A stretch of DNA of 64,000 nt from Nitrospiraceae bacterium (GTDB lineage Bacteria; Nitrospirota; Nitrospiria; Nitrospirales; Nitrospiraceae). A program made the position numbers and the translations under genes. The DNA lies in contig DASPUC010000027.1 in assembly GCA_035623075.1 (NCBI GenBank), positions 1-64,000 of the forward strand, given 5' to 3'. The first letter of the stretch is position 1. Each line of letters begins with the position of its first letter. The notes below the pieces were generated by a model. That model was given only the letters and a program-made list of their open reading frames with translations. It had not been told where the DNA came from and searched no databases. Shown one piece after another: positions 16,941 through 25,808 of this stretch.

Positions 16941-19073
16941 TTGTTGGAGAGAGACGGAAATCTTCTATTTCTTGTCTTTTTTGAGCACCCAGCTACTATC
17001 TTTTGCAATGTGAGAATTCTCGCCACAAGGCTCAGACCCCCGGTTACATCGTCTGAAGCTGGTCCTATTCCATCCATCCGTCTTGATGATGCCTCTCAAG
17101 GCTTTCTGATCATTTGCGCACTGGCCATTTTCGCACCATTATTTGATGGGGGGACCACGCATTTCGCCGTCATGATTATTCGGCTACTAATTACTGCCTT
17201 AGCAGGTCTTGGGCTTTATCAGATGGTTCAACAAGGTCGATGCGAGCCAATCATGGATCGGGCTTGGACACCCTTGGTGTTGTATCTTGGTCTCGCTGTC
17301 TATTCCATGCTGAGTTCTCCTTACAGGCATCAAAGCCTCCAGTGGCTCATTATATTATTGAGCTACAGTGCGCTGCTCTACCTGCTTGTCATGTTTCTGA
17401 CCAAGTGGGCACATATCTCAATGTTGCTTGGTCTCTTGGTCGTCATGGGATATGCTGAATCAGCGCTATCGTTCACTCAGCTTTGGCGAGGGATTGAGCG
17501 GCCCACGGGCACATTCTTCAATCCGAACTTCCTAGCAGGGTATTTGGTATCGGGATGGCTCATCGTGCTCGCTCTTTTCTGCTATCTGCCGATCCATCGA
17601 CTATGGAGACGAACGAATCGATTGAAACTCTGCTCAATCTTCGCTCAGCCGCTTTGGGCTTTGATCGGTTGGGTCGGGCTTACGCTCGCCATTGTCTGGA
17701 CTGGGTCCCGGGGGGCTGTGTTATCTGCTTGTGCGGGAGCTATCGTGGTCGTGGGATTACGATTCGGTCGTCGTGGAGTTGCTGTTCTTTTCTTCCTTCT
17801 ACTTCTGCTGGCCGCGATTCCTAATTCGACGCGCGAGCGTTTCTACACGGAACATGTGTCAAACCCTGTTGCTTATGCACGGTGGCAGATGTGGCAGGGA
17901 ACGCTTTATATGATGGCAGATCATCCAATGGGTATTGGGTTGGGATTGTACCAATATTTCTATCCACGATATGCGTTCCCTGTCGATCAGGCGATCGCGC
18001 GATACGGGAAAACAGCGCAAACTCCTCACAATGAATATTTGCAAATGGGAGTTGAGCTCGGAATTCCGAGCCTGGCTATCTTTGCTTGGGGGCTTTGGGT
18101 AGTTGGGCAGCATGTGAGGTGGGTTTTGAATCAGCGACTCACGCGAGATCAGCGGCGCATCGTTGTTGGGGTCGCGGGGACAATAGTGGCACTACTGGTT
18201 CATGCCGCGGTGGATTCTAATCTGCACGAACCAGCTCTTGCCATTATGCTTGTCTTGTTCGCTGGGATCATCATTGTCTGTCGGCGGTTACTGCAGCAGC
18301 AAGCCACATCCCCTGTCGCCGAGAACGCACTTCGAGTGACACCGATCTGGGGATGGCTAGGCTCCGCGATCATTCTTGTGGCGATCATCGGTATCGTTCG
18401 CCTAGGCACAGCCTGGATGTGGTACGAAAAGGGGGAAGAACTCCATAGAAAGGGGAACATCGCGGATGCAACTCAGTTTTATCGCACTGCGATCCTTCTT
18501 GATCCAGGGAAAGCCCTCTACCATAGTGTGTTGGCTGCAGCGCAGTGTTCGTTGTATGAGCGCGAGCAGGACACGGCCCGCGCTGTCGACTGCATGAAAG
18601 AACTTAAGCAGGCAATTGCTTTGAATCCTGTTGATGGACGTTTAGTAGGCCTCCTTGGGCGAGTGCATGGGCGATTTGCCAGCTTGGCCTCGCGGGATCA
18701 GACACGAGAGCATGAACAGCTCTTGCTAGGAGTGTCGGCATACGAAGAAGCCATGAAGCTAGAACCTTTTAATGCAGTCTATCGTTTTGAGTGCGGTCTG
18801 CATCAGCTAAAGCTTGGAGAAGTCGAGAAGGCGGAGTCTCTTGTAAAAAATGCAATCGAGATTGAACCGAACTTCTTGCCAGGACGTGTGTGGCTTGCGA
18901 AGCGGTATGCTCAATCCGGTCGGCTAGATCTTGCTGCACGTGAGTATCGCGAGGTTTTCGAACGAGAACAGCGGTATGTTGGTTGGAACAAGAGTTCTCT
19001 CGAAACACAGTTCCTCACTGCCGATCCCGGGGAACTAGCGGCATTCTTAGATGCCCGCAGGGGGGCAACGTGA
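16941..19073 (+). CDS. Wzy/WaaL-type O-antigen ligase/polymerase fused to TPR repeats
   Basis: About ten to twelve transmembrane segments fill residues 50-470 (such as FLIICALAIFAPLFDGG, WLIILLSYSALLYLLVMFL). The Wzy_C-type large loop contains GTFFNPNFLAGYL, WTGSRGA and AQTPHNEYLQMGVELGI. Residues 485-700 are periplasmic TPRs (NIADATQFYRTAILLDPGKALY). This family transfers polyprenol-linked glycans to lipid A, to protein (PglL/PilO) or to growing chains. Its place between pilA and a pilG-H-I-like set suggests a pilin glycosyl ligase, but that is inference. The start is uncertain: the frame opens at TTG 16941 and no strong ribosome site is seen. It ends in a GTGA overlap with the next gene. 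Confidence 0.78.
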   Translation: MLERDGNLLFLVFFEHPATIFCNVRILATRLRPPVTSSEAGPIPSIRLDDASQGFLIICALAIFAPLFDGGTTHFAVMIIRLLITALAGLGLYQMVQQGRCEPIMDRAWTPLVLYLGLAVYSMLSSPYRHQSLQWLIILLSYSALLYLLVMFLTKWAHISMLLGLLVVMGYAESALSFTQLWRGIERPTGTFFNPNFLAGYLVSGWLIVLALFCYLPIHRLWRRTNRLKLCSIFAQPLWALIGWVGLTLAIVWTGSRGAVLSACAGAIVVVGLRFGRRGVAVLFFLLLLLAAIPNSTRERFYTEHVSNPVAYARWQMWQGTLYMMADHPMGIGLGLYQYFYPRYAFPVDQAIARYGKTAQTPHNEYLQMGVELGIPSLAIFAWGLWVVGQHVRWVLNQRLTRDQRRIVVGVAGTIVALLVHAAVDSNLHEPALAIMLVLFAGIIIVCRRLLQQQATSPVAENALRVTPIWGWLGSAIILVAIIGIVRLGTAWMWYEKGEELHRKGNIADATQFYRTAILLDPGKALYHSVLAAAQCSLYEREQDTARAVDCMKELKQAIALNPVDGRLVGLLGRVHGRFASLASRDQTREHEQLLLGVSAYEEAMKLEPFNAVYRFECGLHQLKLGEVEKAESLVKNAIEIEPNFLPGRVWLAKRYAQSGRLDLAAREYREVFEREQRYVGWNKSSLETQFLTADPGELAAFLDARRGAT

Positions 19074-19978
19074 AGCGAGGTGGGCGGCAAGTTTCTTCTC
19101 TGCTAATGATCCTTCTTCTCGGTTGGGCCATTATTGCTTCGCTCCAAAGCCTTGAGCAATATCGACCAGAAGAGATTCGAGCCCAAGAGCTTGCGTTCCT
19201 ACCAAAGGGAAGTGTCTTGAGGGTAGCGGTACTTGGGTACCGGCATGTGGCGGCAGACTTAATATGGCTGAAGGCCGTCCAATATTTTGGCGAACAGAAA
19301 CAAACCATGACTGGGTATCGATGGGCATATCATACGACCAACGTTGTGACGGATTTGGACCCGCAGTTCATTCTGGCGTATTACACGGGTGGCACTGTCT
19401 TAGGAGTTTGGGCTGGCCTGCTCGACGAGAGTGTTGCTCTATTGAAAAAAGGAATACAGCATAACCCTCAGGATTGGCATCTTCCGTTTCTCCTCGGCTA
19501 CGACTACTTTTACGAACTTTGCGATCCGACGAATGGTTCACAATATCTTCAACTGGCCTCCGCTCTTCCCGGAGCGCCGCCATACTTGGCAAAACTGGCT
19601 GCGCGACTGGCCGTAGAAGCCGGAGATCCGGACGCTGCGTTGGAATTCTTGGTGAGATTTCGGCAGCAGGTCGGTGATGAGCGCATTCGCGAAGCGCTTG
19701 CGCGGCGCATAAAAGAAGTAATGACGGAGCGAATCATCCGGTCGCTGGAGAAAGCGATCAGTCATTTCAAAGTTCACTACGGCCGGTTGCCGGAAACCTT
19801 GGATGAGTTAGTGGCCGTGGGAATTATCGACGAAGTTCCGATGGACCCGCTCGGAGGACAGTACATTCTTAAGTCGGATGGAGTGGTGATAAGCACTGCG
19901 CTCAAGGAACGGCTCCGCCTCTACAGAAAGGTCGCGTGTAACAGTGGCTTACCGAGTCCGATGGAGCAAGGGTACTGA
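19070..19978 (+). CDS. Membrane-anchored TPR-like protein, PilG-position accessory protein
   Basis: 302 residues from GTG 19070, whose bases overlap the stop of the preceding gene. One N-terminal membrane helix (VSSLLMILLLGWAIIASLQ) is followed by a helical periplasmic domain (VAADLIWLKAVQYFGEQ, DLDPQFILAYYTGGTVLGVWA, KKGIQHNPQDWHLPFLLGYDY). The C-terminal stretch HYGRLPETLDELVAVGIIDEVPMDPLGGQYIL resembles the tail motif of pseudopilin-like proteins. It lies four bases before an ABC ATPase gene and permease. In Myxococcus the gene between pilA and the pilH/pilI ABC pair is pilG, needed for pilus assembly; this protein occupies the same place, but homology is unproven. Confidence 0.65.
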   Translation: MKRGGRQVSSLLMILLLGWAIIASLQSLEQYRPEEIRAQELAFLPKGSVLRVAVLGYRHVAADLIWLKAVQYFGEQKQTMTGYRWAYHTTNVVTDLDPQFILAYYTGGTVLGVWAGLLDESVALLKKGIQHNPQDWHLPFLLGYDYFYELCDPTNGSQYLQLASALPGAPPYLAKLAARLAVEAGDPDAALEFLVRFRQQVGDERIREALARRIKEVMTERIIRSLEKAISHFKVHYGRLPETLDELVAVGIIDEVPMDPLGGQYILKSDGVVISTALKERLRLYRKVACNSGLPSPMEQGY

Positions 19979-19981
19979 GTT

Positions 19982-20926
19982 ATGGATATCCTCTCAATCG
20001 AAGGATTGACGAAACATTACTCTTCGGGATGGCCCGGTCGTCCACCCCTCGTTGTTCTATCCGGTTTATCTTTTTCGGTAGCGGCGGGTGAAATCTATGG
20101 GTTCCTTGGACCGAATGGCGCAGGGAAAACCACTACTCTGAAGATCTTGATGGGGTTGATGCGGGCGAACAGCGGAACGGCGAAGGTGTTTGGATATGCG
20201 GCAGGAGATATTCGTGCCAAACAACGAACAGGTTTTCTCCCTGAATCACCCTACTTCTACGATTATTTGACCGCAGAAGAGTTTCTCGGATTTTATGGGC
20301 GCTTAGCCGGGATCAATCGGAGCGAGCTTTCGGGGAGAATCATACAGATGCTTCAACTCGTCGACCTAACGGAAGCGCGACACCGTCAGCTGAGAAAATT
20401 CTCCAAGGGAATGCTTCAACGAGTCGGCCTCGCACAGGCTCTCATCCACGATCCCGAACTCATCGTTCTCGACGAACCGATGTCGGGCTTAGACCCCATC
20501 GGACGTAAGCTCATCCGCGATGTGATACTAAACCTCAGAGACCGGGGGAAAACGATTTTTTTCAGTTCTCACATCATCCCTGATGTGGAGATGATCTGTG
20601 ATCGAGTCGGAATCATCATGAAGGGGAAGTTATTAGCGACAGGCAGAGTTGATGAGTTGGTTCGTCGAGATCATGTTCAGTCCGTAGAAGTGGTCTGTGA
20701 AGGGGTGGAAGTGAATAAATTGTCAGGGATCGAGCCGTTCGCCTCGCGTGTGAGGCAGCAAGGACGGCAGTCTTTGATCATACTGCAACAGTCTCACAAC
20801 CTTGAGCGGGTATTGGCAGAAATCCGAAAGCACGGGGGGCACCTTATTTCAGTAACCCCACAGAAAGGAACTCTTGAGGAGCTGTTTCTGAATCCATCAT
20901 GCTCTCTTTCTGAGGTGGGAGGCTAA
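19982..20926 (+). CDS. ABC transporter ATP-binding protein (PilH-like position)
   Basis: 314-residue ABC-2-type ATPase. Walker [11 protein letters not shown]-loop in [19 protein letters not shown], signature [10 protein letters not shown], Walker [14 protein letters not shown] and the switch histidine in [11 protein letters not shown] are all present, so it should hydrolyse ATP. The C-terminal 80 residues are the usual ABC-2 accessory region. It pairs with the permease starting three bases after its stop. The substrate is unknown; the pilA-linked context recalls Myxococcus PilH, whose mutants lack pili. Confidence 0.9.
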   Translation: MDILSIEGLTKHYSSGWPGRPPLVVLSGLSFSVAAGEIYGFLGPNGAGKTTTLKILMGLMRANSGTAKVFGYAAGDIRAKQRTGFLPESPYFYDYLTAEEFLGFYGRLAGINRSELSGRIIQMLQLVDLTEARHRQLRKFSKGMLQRVGLAQALIHDPELIVLDEPMSGLDPIGRKLIRDVILNLRDRGKTIFFSSHIIPDVEMICDRVGIIMKGKLLATGRVDELVRRDHVQSVEVVCEGVEVNKLSGIEPFASRVRQQGRQSLIILQQSHNLERVLAEIRKHGGHLISVTPQKGTLEELFLNPSCSLSEVGG

Positions 20927-20928
20927 CG

Positions 20929-21693
20929 ATGTGGAGTATCGGAGTCATCTCCCTCAATACATTCCGCGAGAATCTCCGCGACAAGATTCTGTACAACCTT
21001 CTCTTTTTTGCCGTGTTTTTGATTGGGGGAGCGATCGCCCTTGGCGATCTCACCGTGATGGAACACGACAAGATCATTTCCGATATCGGCTTGGCTTCGA
21101 TCAATTTGATAGGGATTATTATCGCCATCTTTGTGGGTACTGGCTTAGTGAGTAGAGAAATCGACCGGCGAACCGTTTATACAATTATGGCTCGCCCCAT
21201 CCACCGAGTGCAATTTCTCCTGGGCAAGTATCTAGGACTGGTGGTGACCTTGGTGGTGAATGTGGTGATTATGCTGATTGTTTATCTGGCAACTCTCTGG
21301 TCCGGGCATGTTCCAATTCGGAGCACTGTGTTTCAAGCTGTCCAGCTCATGCTGGTGGAAATGTTAGTGATCACGGCAGTGGCATTAATGTTTTCAACGT
21401 TCAGCACGGCAACCCTCAGTGCAATTTTCACGATCGGAGTGTACATCGTCGGTCATCTGACGGAGGATCTCAAAGCCATTGCAGAGAGGAGTCCGAGTGC
21501 CACGATTAAAGGTCTTATGAGCGGTCTGTACTATATCTTTCCCAATCTTGAGATGCTGAATATCAAAGGACAAGCGGCATCAGGGATCTCCGTATCGATT
21601 GCATTTCAATCGATGGCAACAGTGTACGGATTGTTATATGCAACTCTCCTGCTCGTCGGAGGCTGTTTGATTTTTCAGCGTAGAGATTTCTGA
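20929..21693 (+). CDS. ABC-2 type permease (PilI-like position)
   Basis: 254 residues with six predicted membrane helices, for example YNLLFFAVFLIGGAIAL, LIGIIIAIFVGTGLV and LVVTLVVNVVIMLIVYLATLW. It contains the SREIDRRTVYTIMARPIHR coupling stretch typical of ABC-2 permeases of the NatB/NosY kind. GGAGGC lies ahead of ATG 20929. With the preceding ATPase it forms one exporter. Nothing in the sequence names a cargo. Confidence 0.87.
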   Translation: MWSIGVISLNTFRENLRDKILYNLLFFAVFLIGGAIALGDLTVMEHDKIISDIGLASINLIGIIIAIFVGTGLVSREIDRRTVYTIMARPIHRVQFLLGKYLGLVVTLVVNVVIMLIVYLATLWSGHVPIRSTVFQAVQLMLVEMLVITAVALMFSTFSTATLSAIFTIGVYIVGHLTEDLKAIAERSPSATIKGLMSGLYYIFPNLEMLNIKGQAASGISVSIAFQSMATVYGLLYATLLLVGGCLIFQRRDF

Positions 21694-22001
21694 ATCAGCA
21701 CTGTGTTGGTTTTGCGTCCGGTGTAGTGGTCCCTCGCATCGCTGGTGCCCTTGCCAACGGGCATCAGTCGTCCCCAAAGGGGTGTTTGGAGCCTAGGGCA
21801 ATCGTCTCAGCCGAGTGATGGTTCTGGATTTGGACTGAGCCGGCCTGTGATTGTCTTTTGTCCCGCCGATTTCCTGAACCATCACGAGATGGTCGTTCGA
21901 GTTTCAGCCGTGGCTCAGCCAATTTTCTCGGAATGTTTTGAGACATTTGGGTTTAGAGGTAAAATTTCAGAACGACTTGAATCGAAAGAAAGGATTCCAC
22001 G
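21694..22001. other. Intergenic region with a long-range inverted repeat
   Basis: 308 bases between the ABC permease and the glycan cluster. It carries GTGATGGTTC (21815-21824) and its exact complement GAACCATCAC (21876-21885), 51 bases apart, and the promoter at 21938-21965. No gene is convincing here. Confidence 0.5.
21938..21965 (+). promoter_or_regulatory. Sigma-70-type promoter of the surface-glycan cluster
   Basis: TTGAGA (21938-21943), 16-base spacer, TAAAAT (21960-21965). Each hexamer matches consensus at five of six positions; it lies about 36 bases before the first gene of the cluster. Confidence 0.45.
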
Positions 22002-22910
22002 ATGAAGATTGAGAACGGGCATTTCTTGATTACAGGTGGAAGCGGGTTTATCGGCGCGTACGTAGCCGAACTGCTTCTGAACCACAAGGCATCCAGAGTG
22101 GTGCTTTTTGACAAGGCCCTGAACGAAAGCAATGTCGCCGAGGTCCGGAGAGATGCGCGGGTGAACCTTGTCGAGGGAGACCTCCTGAACCAGGATGCGT
22201 TGAAACGGGTTTGTCAGGGAATAAATGGGATTTTTCACATGGCCGTACTCCCGCTTGGGCCTTGTGACAAGGATCCTCAGCTGGCATTTGAAGTCAATAT
22301 TCGAGGTACGTTCGCCATCGTTCAGGAAGCGATCCGTGCAGGAGTCAACAAGTTCGTATATTCGTCAGCCTCATCCGTGTACGGGGATACCCTTGAAGTG
22401 ATGAATGAGCAACATCCATTCAACGCTCGAAGCATGTATGGCGTGACGAAACTGTGCGGCGAACTGCTTCTCCGTCCGTTCGAGTCGAAGCTTCCCTACG
22501 CAGTCGTGCGATATATGAATGTCTATGGGCCTCGGCAAGTCGGAGGGTTGATCCCCGCGGTGTTAGGAAAAATACGCTCGGGACAAGCGCCCGTCATTAA
22601 TGGAGATGGATCCGCATCGTTTGATTTTATACACGTTCGGGATGTCGCACGGTGTACCGTGATGGCCATGGCGAGTGACGTCAGCGGAGAAGCGTTTAAC
22701 GTCGGGAGCGGAACAGAAGTGACGGTCAAAGAGATAACCGTGAAGCTGTTGGAGTTGTGCCGTTCGCTGCTTCAGCCCATATATCAGCCACAAGCGACTG
22801 GATCGATGACAAGGCGCGTAGGGAGTAGCGAAAAGGCGAAGCGGTTGCTGGGCTTTCAAGCACAGACCACCTTGCAACAGGGTTTGGAAGAATTGGCGAA
22901 GGGATCGTAA
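22002..22910 (+). CDS. NAD-dependent sugar epimerase/dehydratase
   Basis: 302-residue extended short-chain dehydrogenase. The NAD loop GGSGFIGAYVAELL, the serine block SSASSVYGD, and the catalytic tyrosine-lysine pair in SMYGVTKLCGE are intact, followed by RYMNVYGPRQ. It would convert an NDP-hexose (4-epimerase or dehydratase type) to supply the glycan cluster it opens. The substrate cannot be read from the sequence. The stop is seven bases from the AsnB start. Confidence 0.85.
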   Translation: MKIENGHFLITGGSGFIGAYVAELLLNHKASRVVLFDKALNESNVAEVRRDARVNLVEGDLLNQDALKRVCQGINGIFHMAVLPLGPCDKDPQLAFEVNIRGTFAIVQEAIRAGVNKFVYSSASSVYGDTLEVMNEQHPFNARSMYGVTKLCGELLLRPFESKLPYAVVRYMNVYGPRQVGGLIPAVLGKIRSGQAPVINGDGSASFDFIHVRDVARCTVMAMASDVSGEAFNVGSGTEVTVKEITVKLLELCRSLLQPIYQPQATGSMTRRVGSSEKAKRLLGFQAQTTLQQGLEELAKGS

Positions 22911-22917
22911 TCGTCAC

Positions 22918-24906
22918 ATGTGCGGGATAGCCGGTATCTATAGTGTTGCAGGCAAGCCCATCGAGCCATTCGATATCGTTCGAATGTGTGATGCCCAAGC
23001 TCATCGTGGCCCCGATGATGCTGGCTATGTCTTACTTGCTCCGGTCAAGAAAAAACAGAAGCCTAGTTGGTGGGAGATTACCCCAACCGATCAATGTCGG
23101 GAATTTCCGGATTTGCAGACGCAAGAATTGAGTCATTCGAGAGTAGCCTACGGACGGCAACCGTATCGACTTGGTCTTGGGCATCGTCGGCTCTCCATTC
23201 TTGACCTCTCAACGGCCGGTCATCAGCCAATGGCCAACCGTGAGAAGACGTTGTGGATCACCTATAACGGAGAAATCTACAACCATCTTGAGCTGAAGAA
23301 GGAACTCGTCCGCAAAGGGTATGAATTCGTGTCGACTACGGACACAGAAGTCATTCTGTACCTGTACCAAGAATATGGATTGGATTGTATCGAGCGATTG
23401 AACGGCATATTTGCGTTCGCCTTGTGGGACGACCTGCGCGCCACACTGCTGCTGGCGAGGGACCGCTACGGAGTGAAGCCCCTCTATTACACGGAATGGA
23501 GAGGCTCATTGATGTTTGCATCGGAGATGAAGGCTTTTTTGGGGCTGAAGGACTTCCCTCGGCAGGTGAACCGTGCCGCTGTGAAAGACTACTTTACGTT
23601 CCAAAACACGTTCGGAGAGACGACGTTGTTCGACGGTGTGCATCTGCTCGAAGCAGGACACTACGTCGTCGTCAGTGAGGGCGGAATCACGCGACGGCGA
23701 TACTGGGATTTCAACTTTGTTCAGATTGAGGATCTTGGAGAGAACCAAGCAAGGGAACGACTCGGATTTCTCTTGGAAGATACGGTTAAGCGACAGTTGA
23801 TGAGCGATGTGCCGGTCGGGGCGTACTTGAGTGGGGGGATGGATTCTGCATCCATTACGGCATTGGCTTCTGCGAGCGTGCCTCGGCTCATGACGTTTAC
23901 GGGGGGATTTGATCTCACCAATGTCTCGGGATTCGAGGCGGCGTTCGACGAACGGCGCGATGCCGAGGCGCTCTCAGCGTTATTCAAGACGGAACACTAT
24001 GAGATGGTCTTCCACGCGGGAGATCTGGAATGGGCTCTACCCCGGGTCATCTGGTCAATCGAGGATCTTCGAGCCGGAATGTGCTATCCGTATTATTACA
24101 CGGCACGGCTGGCCAGTCGGTTCGTGAAAGTGGTGTTGGCTGGAACAGGTGGAGATGAGATCTTTGGGGGGTATCCCTGGCGGTACCGGATGGCCTCTGG
24201 CGAGGATCAAAACCACGATGACTTTCTGGGCAGATATTTTGAGTATTGGAATCGGCTCGTTCCCTGCCAACAGCACACGAGCTTCTTTTCCACCGAGATG
24301 ATCCATCACACCAGCGGTCATAATCCCGTTGAGAGTTTCCGCCGAATTGTGAATCAGGATCGCCAGGATCGTGATCCGATCAGGCGGGCGCTCTATTTTG
24401 AGGCGAAGACGTTTCTCCACGGGCTCCTCGTGATTGAGGACAAACTCAGCATGGCGCACTCGCTTGAGTCGCGAGTGCCGCTGCTTGATCATGCGCTGGT
24501 GGATTTTGTGACCACGTTGCCGACGAAGTATCTCATCAATCGCCAATGGGAGAAAAACCCGCACAGAGACGAAAACCTGTCAGGCAAATACCTGTTTCGG
24601 CGAGCGATGGAGGGGATCCTTCCGGATGCGATTCTGCTCAAACGCAAACAGGGATTCAGCGCTCCGGATCAGTCGTGGTATCAGGGGCCCCTCATGGCCT
24701 ACATCAAGAGTATTTTGTTCGACCGTCGGACAAGGGCCCGAGGGTTTTTCCAGAACACATTTATTCAACGTGTCGTGGATGAACATTTGAACGGGAAAGT
24801 GAACCATCGGCTCCTCATCTGGAGCTTGCTGAGTTTTGAGTTCTGGAATCGTCTATTCATCGACGGTGAGGGGATTCCGGCATATGCAATTCCGCCTCGG
24901 AGGTAA
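22918..24906 (+). CDS. asnB: Glutamine-hydrolysing asparagine synthase-like amidotransferase
   Basis: 662 residues. The N-terminal Ntn glutaminase has the catalytic Cys2 (MCGIAGIYS), GHRRLSILDLS and TYNGEIYNH; the synthase domain has the PP-loop YLSGGMDSAS and the late ELD-like block EDKLSMAHSLESRVPLLD. An insertion of roughly 40 residues (about 38-78, PVKKKQKPSWWEITP onward) lies inside the glutaminase domain, unlike housekeeping AsnB. In surface-polysaccharide clusters such enzymes amidate uronic acids; that role fits this context better than free asparagine synthesis but is inferred. Confidence 0.88.
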   Translation: MCGIAGIYSVAGKPIEPFDIVRMCDAQAHRGPDDAGYVLLAPVKKKQKPSWWEITPTDQCREFPDLQTQELSHSRVAYGRQPYRLGLGHRRLSILDLSTAGHQPMANREKTLWITYNGEIYNHLELKKELVRKGYEFVSTTDTEVILYLYQEYGLDCIERLNGIFAFALWDDLRATLLLARDRYGVKPLYYTEWRGSLMFASEMKAFLGLKDFPRQVNRAAVKDYFTFQNTFGETTLFDGVHLLEAGHYVVVSEGGITRRRYWDFNFVQIEDLGENQARERLGFLLEDTVKRQLMSDVPVGAYLSGGMDSASITALASASVPRLMTFTGGFDLTNVSGFEAAFDERRDAEALSALFKTEHYEMVFHAGDLEWALPRVIWSIEDLRAGMCYPYYYTARLASRFVKVVLAGTGGDEIFGGYPWRYRMASGEDQNHDDFLGRYFEYWNRLVPCQQHTSFFSTEMIHHTSGHNPVESFRRIVNQDRQDRDPIRRALYFEAKTFLHGLLVIEDKLSMAHSLESRVPLLDHALVDFVTTLPTKYLINRQWEKNPHRDENLSGKYLFRRAMEGILPDAILLKRKQGFSAPDQSWYQGPLMAYIKSILFDRRTRARGFFQNTFIQRVVDEHLNGKVNHRLLIWSLLSFEFWNRLFIDGEGIPAYAIPPRR

Positions 24907-24968
24907 CGCCCAGCTTTTCTAGTGTACAGCGATTGTGTCATACCGATAATCCCAAACTGATATCAATC

Positions 24969-25799
24969 ATGCACAAGACGGACAACGTTTCCATGGGAGT
25001 CAAACTCTGGCCGGAAGACCTGGCGGGCTTCACGCACCGTCTTCAACTGATCTGGGTATTGGCTCTTGATGAGCTTAGACGAACTTATGGGGGATCGCTT
25101 CTCGGTCTCAGCTGGATCATTTTGAAGCCTGTGATGCTCATCACCCTGTATACCGTCCTGTTCGGGTTCGTGTTTCAAATTCGCGGTGGAGCGGACCAAA
25201 CAACCGGTGAATACATATTGGTGCTTCTAAGCGGCTTGCTGCCCTGGCAAATGTTTGCGGAGGCCTTAACGGCTGCGACCGGGGCCATTTCGTCGAACGT
25301 GAGTCTAGTGACGAAGATTCTGTTTCCGATCGAAATTCTTCCGGTCATCAAGGTCGTCAGCGCCACGGTGACAGGGTTGGTCAGTCTGCTGGTGTTTGTG
25401 GCGGTGCTGATTCCATTGCATCACCTCGGATGGGCCGTGCTCTTACTGCCATTTCTGCTGGTGGCCCAGCTGTTATTTACTGTTGGTCTCTCGTGGGTCC
25501 TTTCCGCCTTCAACGTGGCCGTGCGGGATACGAATCAGGTTCTTCCGTTCGCCTTGACCCTCGGGATGTTTCTGAGCCCGGTCGTCTATACCTCGGTCAT
25601 GGTGCCGCACCCGCTTGCGGTGCTGTTCTCATACAATCCGATGTCGTATTTTCTTGAAGGATACCGAGCGATTTTCTTAACCGGCCAAAGTCCTCCTGTT
25701 GATGTATGGCTGCTCGTCGGCGGCTTGTCTGCTGCGACATGTCTCAGCGGGTGGTGGATCTTTGGTCGAATGCGGCTCTTGATAGCCGACTATCTGTAA
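24969..25799 (+). CDS. wzm: ABC-2 polysaccharide export permease (Wzm type)
   Basis: 276 residues from ATG 24969 (the frame opens at TTG 24933). The N-terminal LDELRRTYGGSLLGLSWIILKP is the hallmark of Wzm/TagG/RfbA permeases, followed by six membrane helices (LITLYTVLFGFVFQI, VVSATVTGLVSLLVFVAVLIPL, LLPFLLVAQLLFTVGLSWVL). With the next gene it exports an undecaprenol-linked glycan across the inner membrane. The stop is nine bases before the ATPase start. Confidence 0.9.
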   Translation: MHKTDNVSMGVKLWPEDLAGFTHRLQLIWVLALDELRRTYGGSLLGLSWIILKPVMLITLYTVLFGFVFQIRGGADQTTGEYILVLLSGLLPWQMFAEALTAATGAISSNVSLVTKILFPIEILPVIKVVSATVTGLVSLLVFVAVLIPLHHLGWAVLLLPFLLVAQLLFTVGLSWVLSAFNVAVRDTNQVLPFALTLGMFLSPVVYTSVMVPHPLAVLFSYNPMSYFLEGYRAIFLTGQSPPVDVWLLVGGLSAATCLSGWWIFGRMRLLIADYL

Positions 25800-25808
25800 T
25801 CATCCGAT

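Noticed and set aside
21745-22005. 86-codon plus-strand open frame before the glycan cluster
   Set aside because: No ribosome site, basic low-complexity product, and it overlaps the promoter and start of the real epimerase gene.
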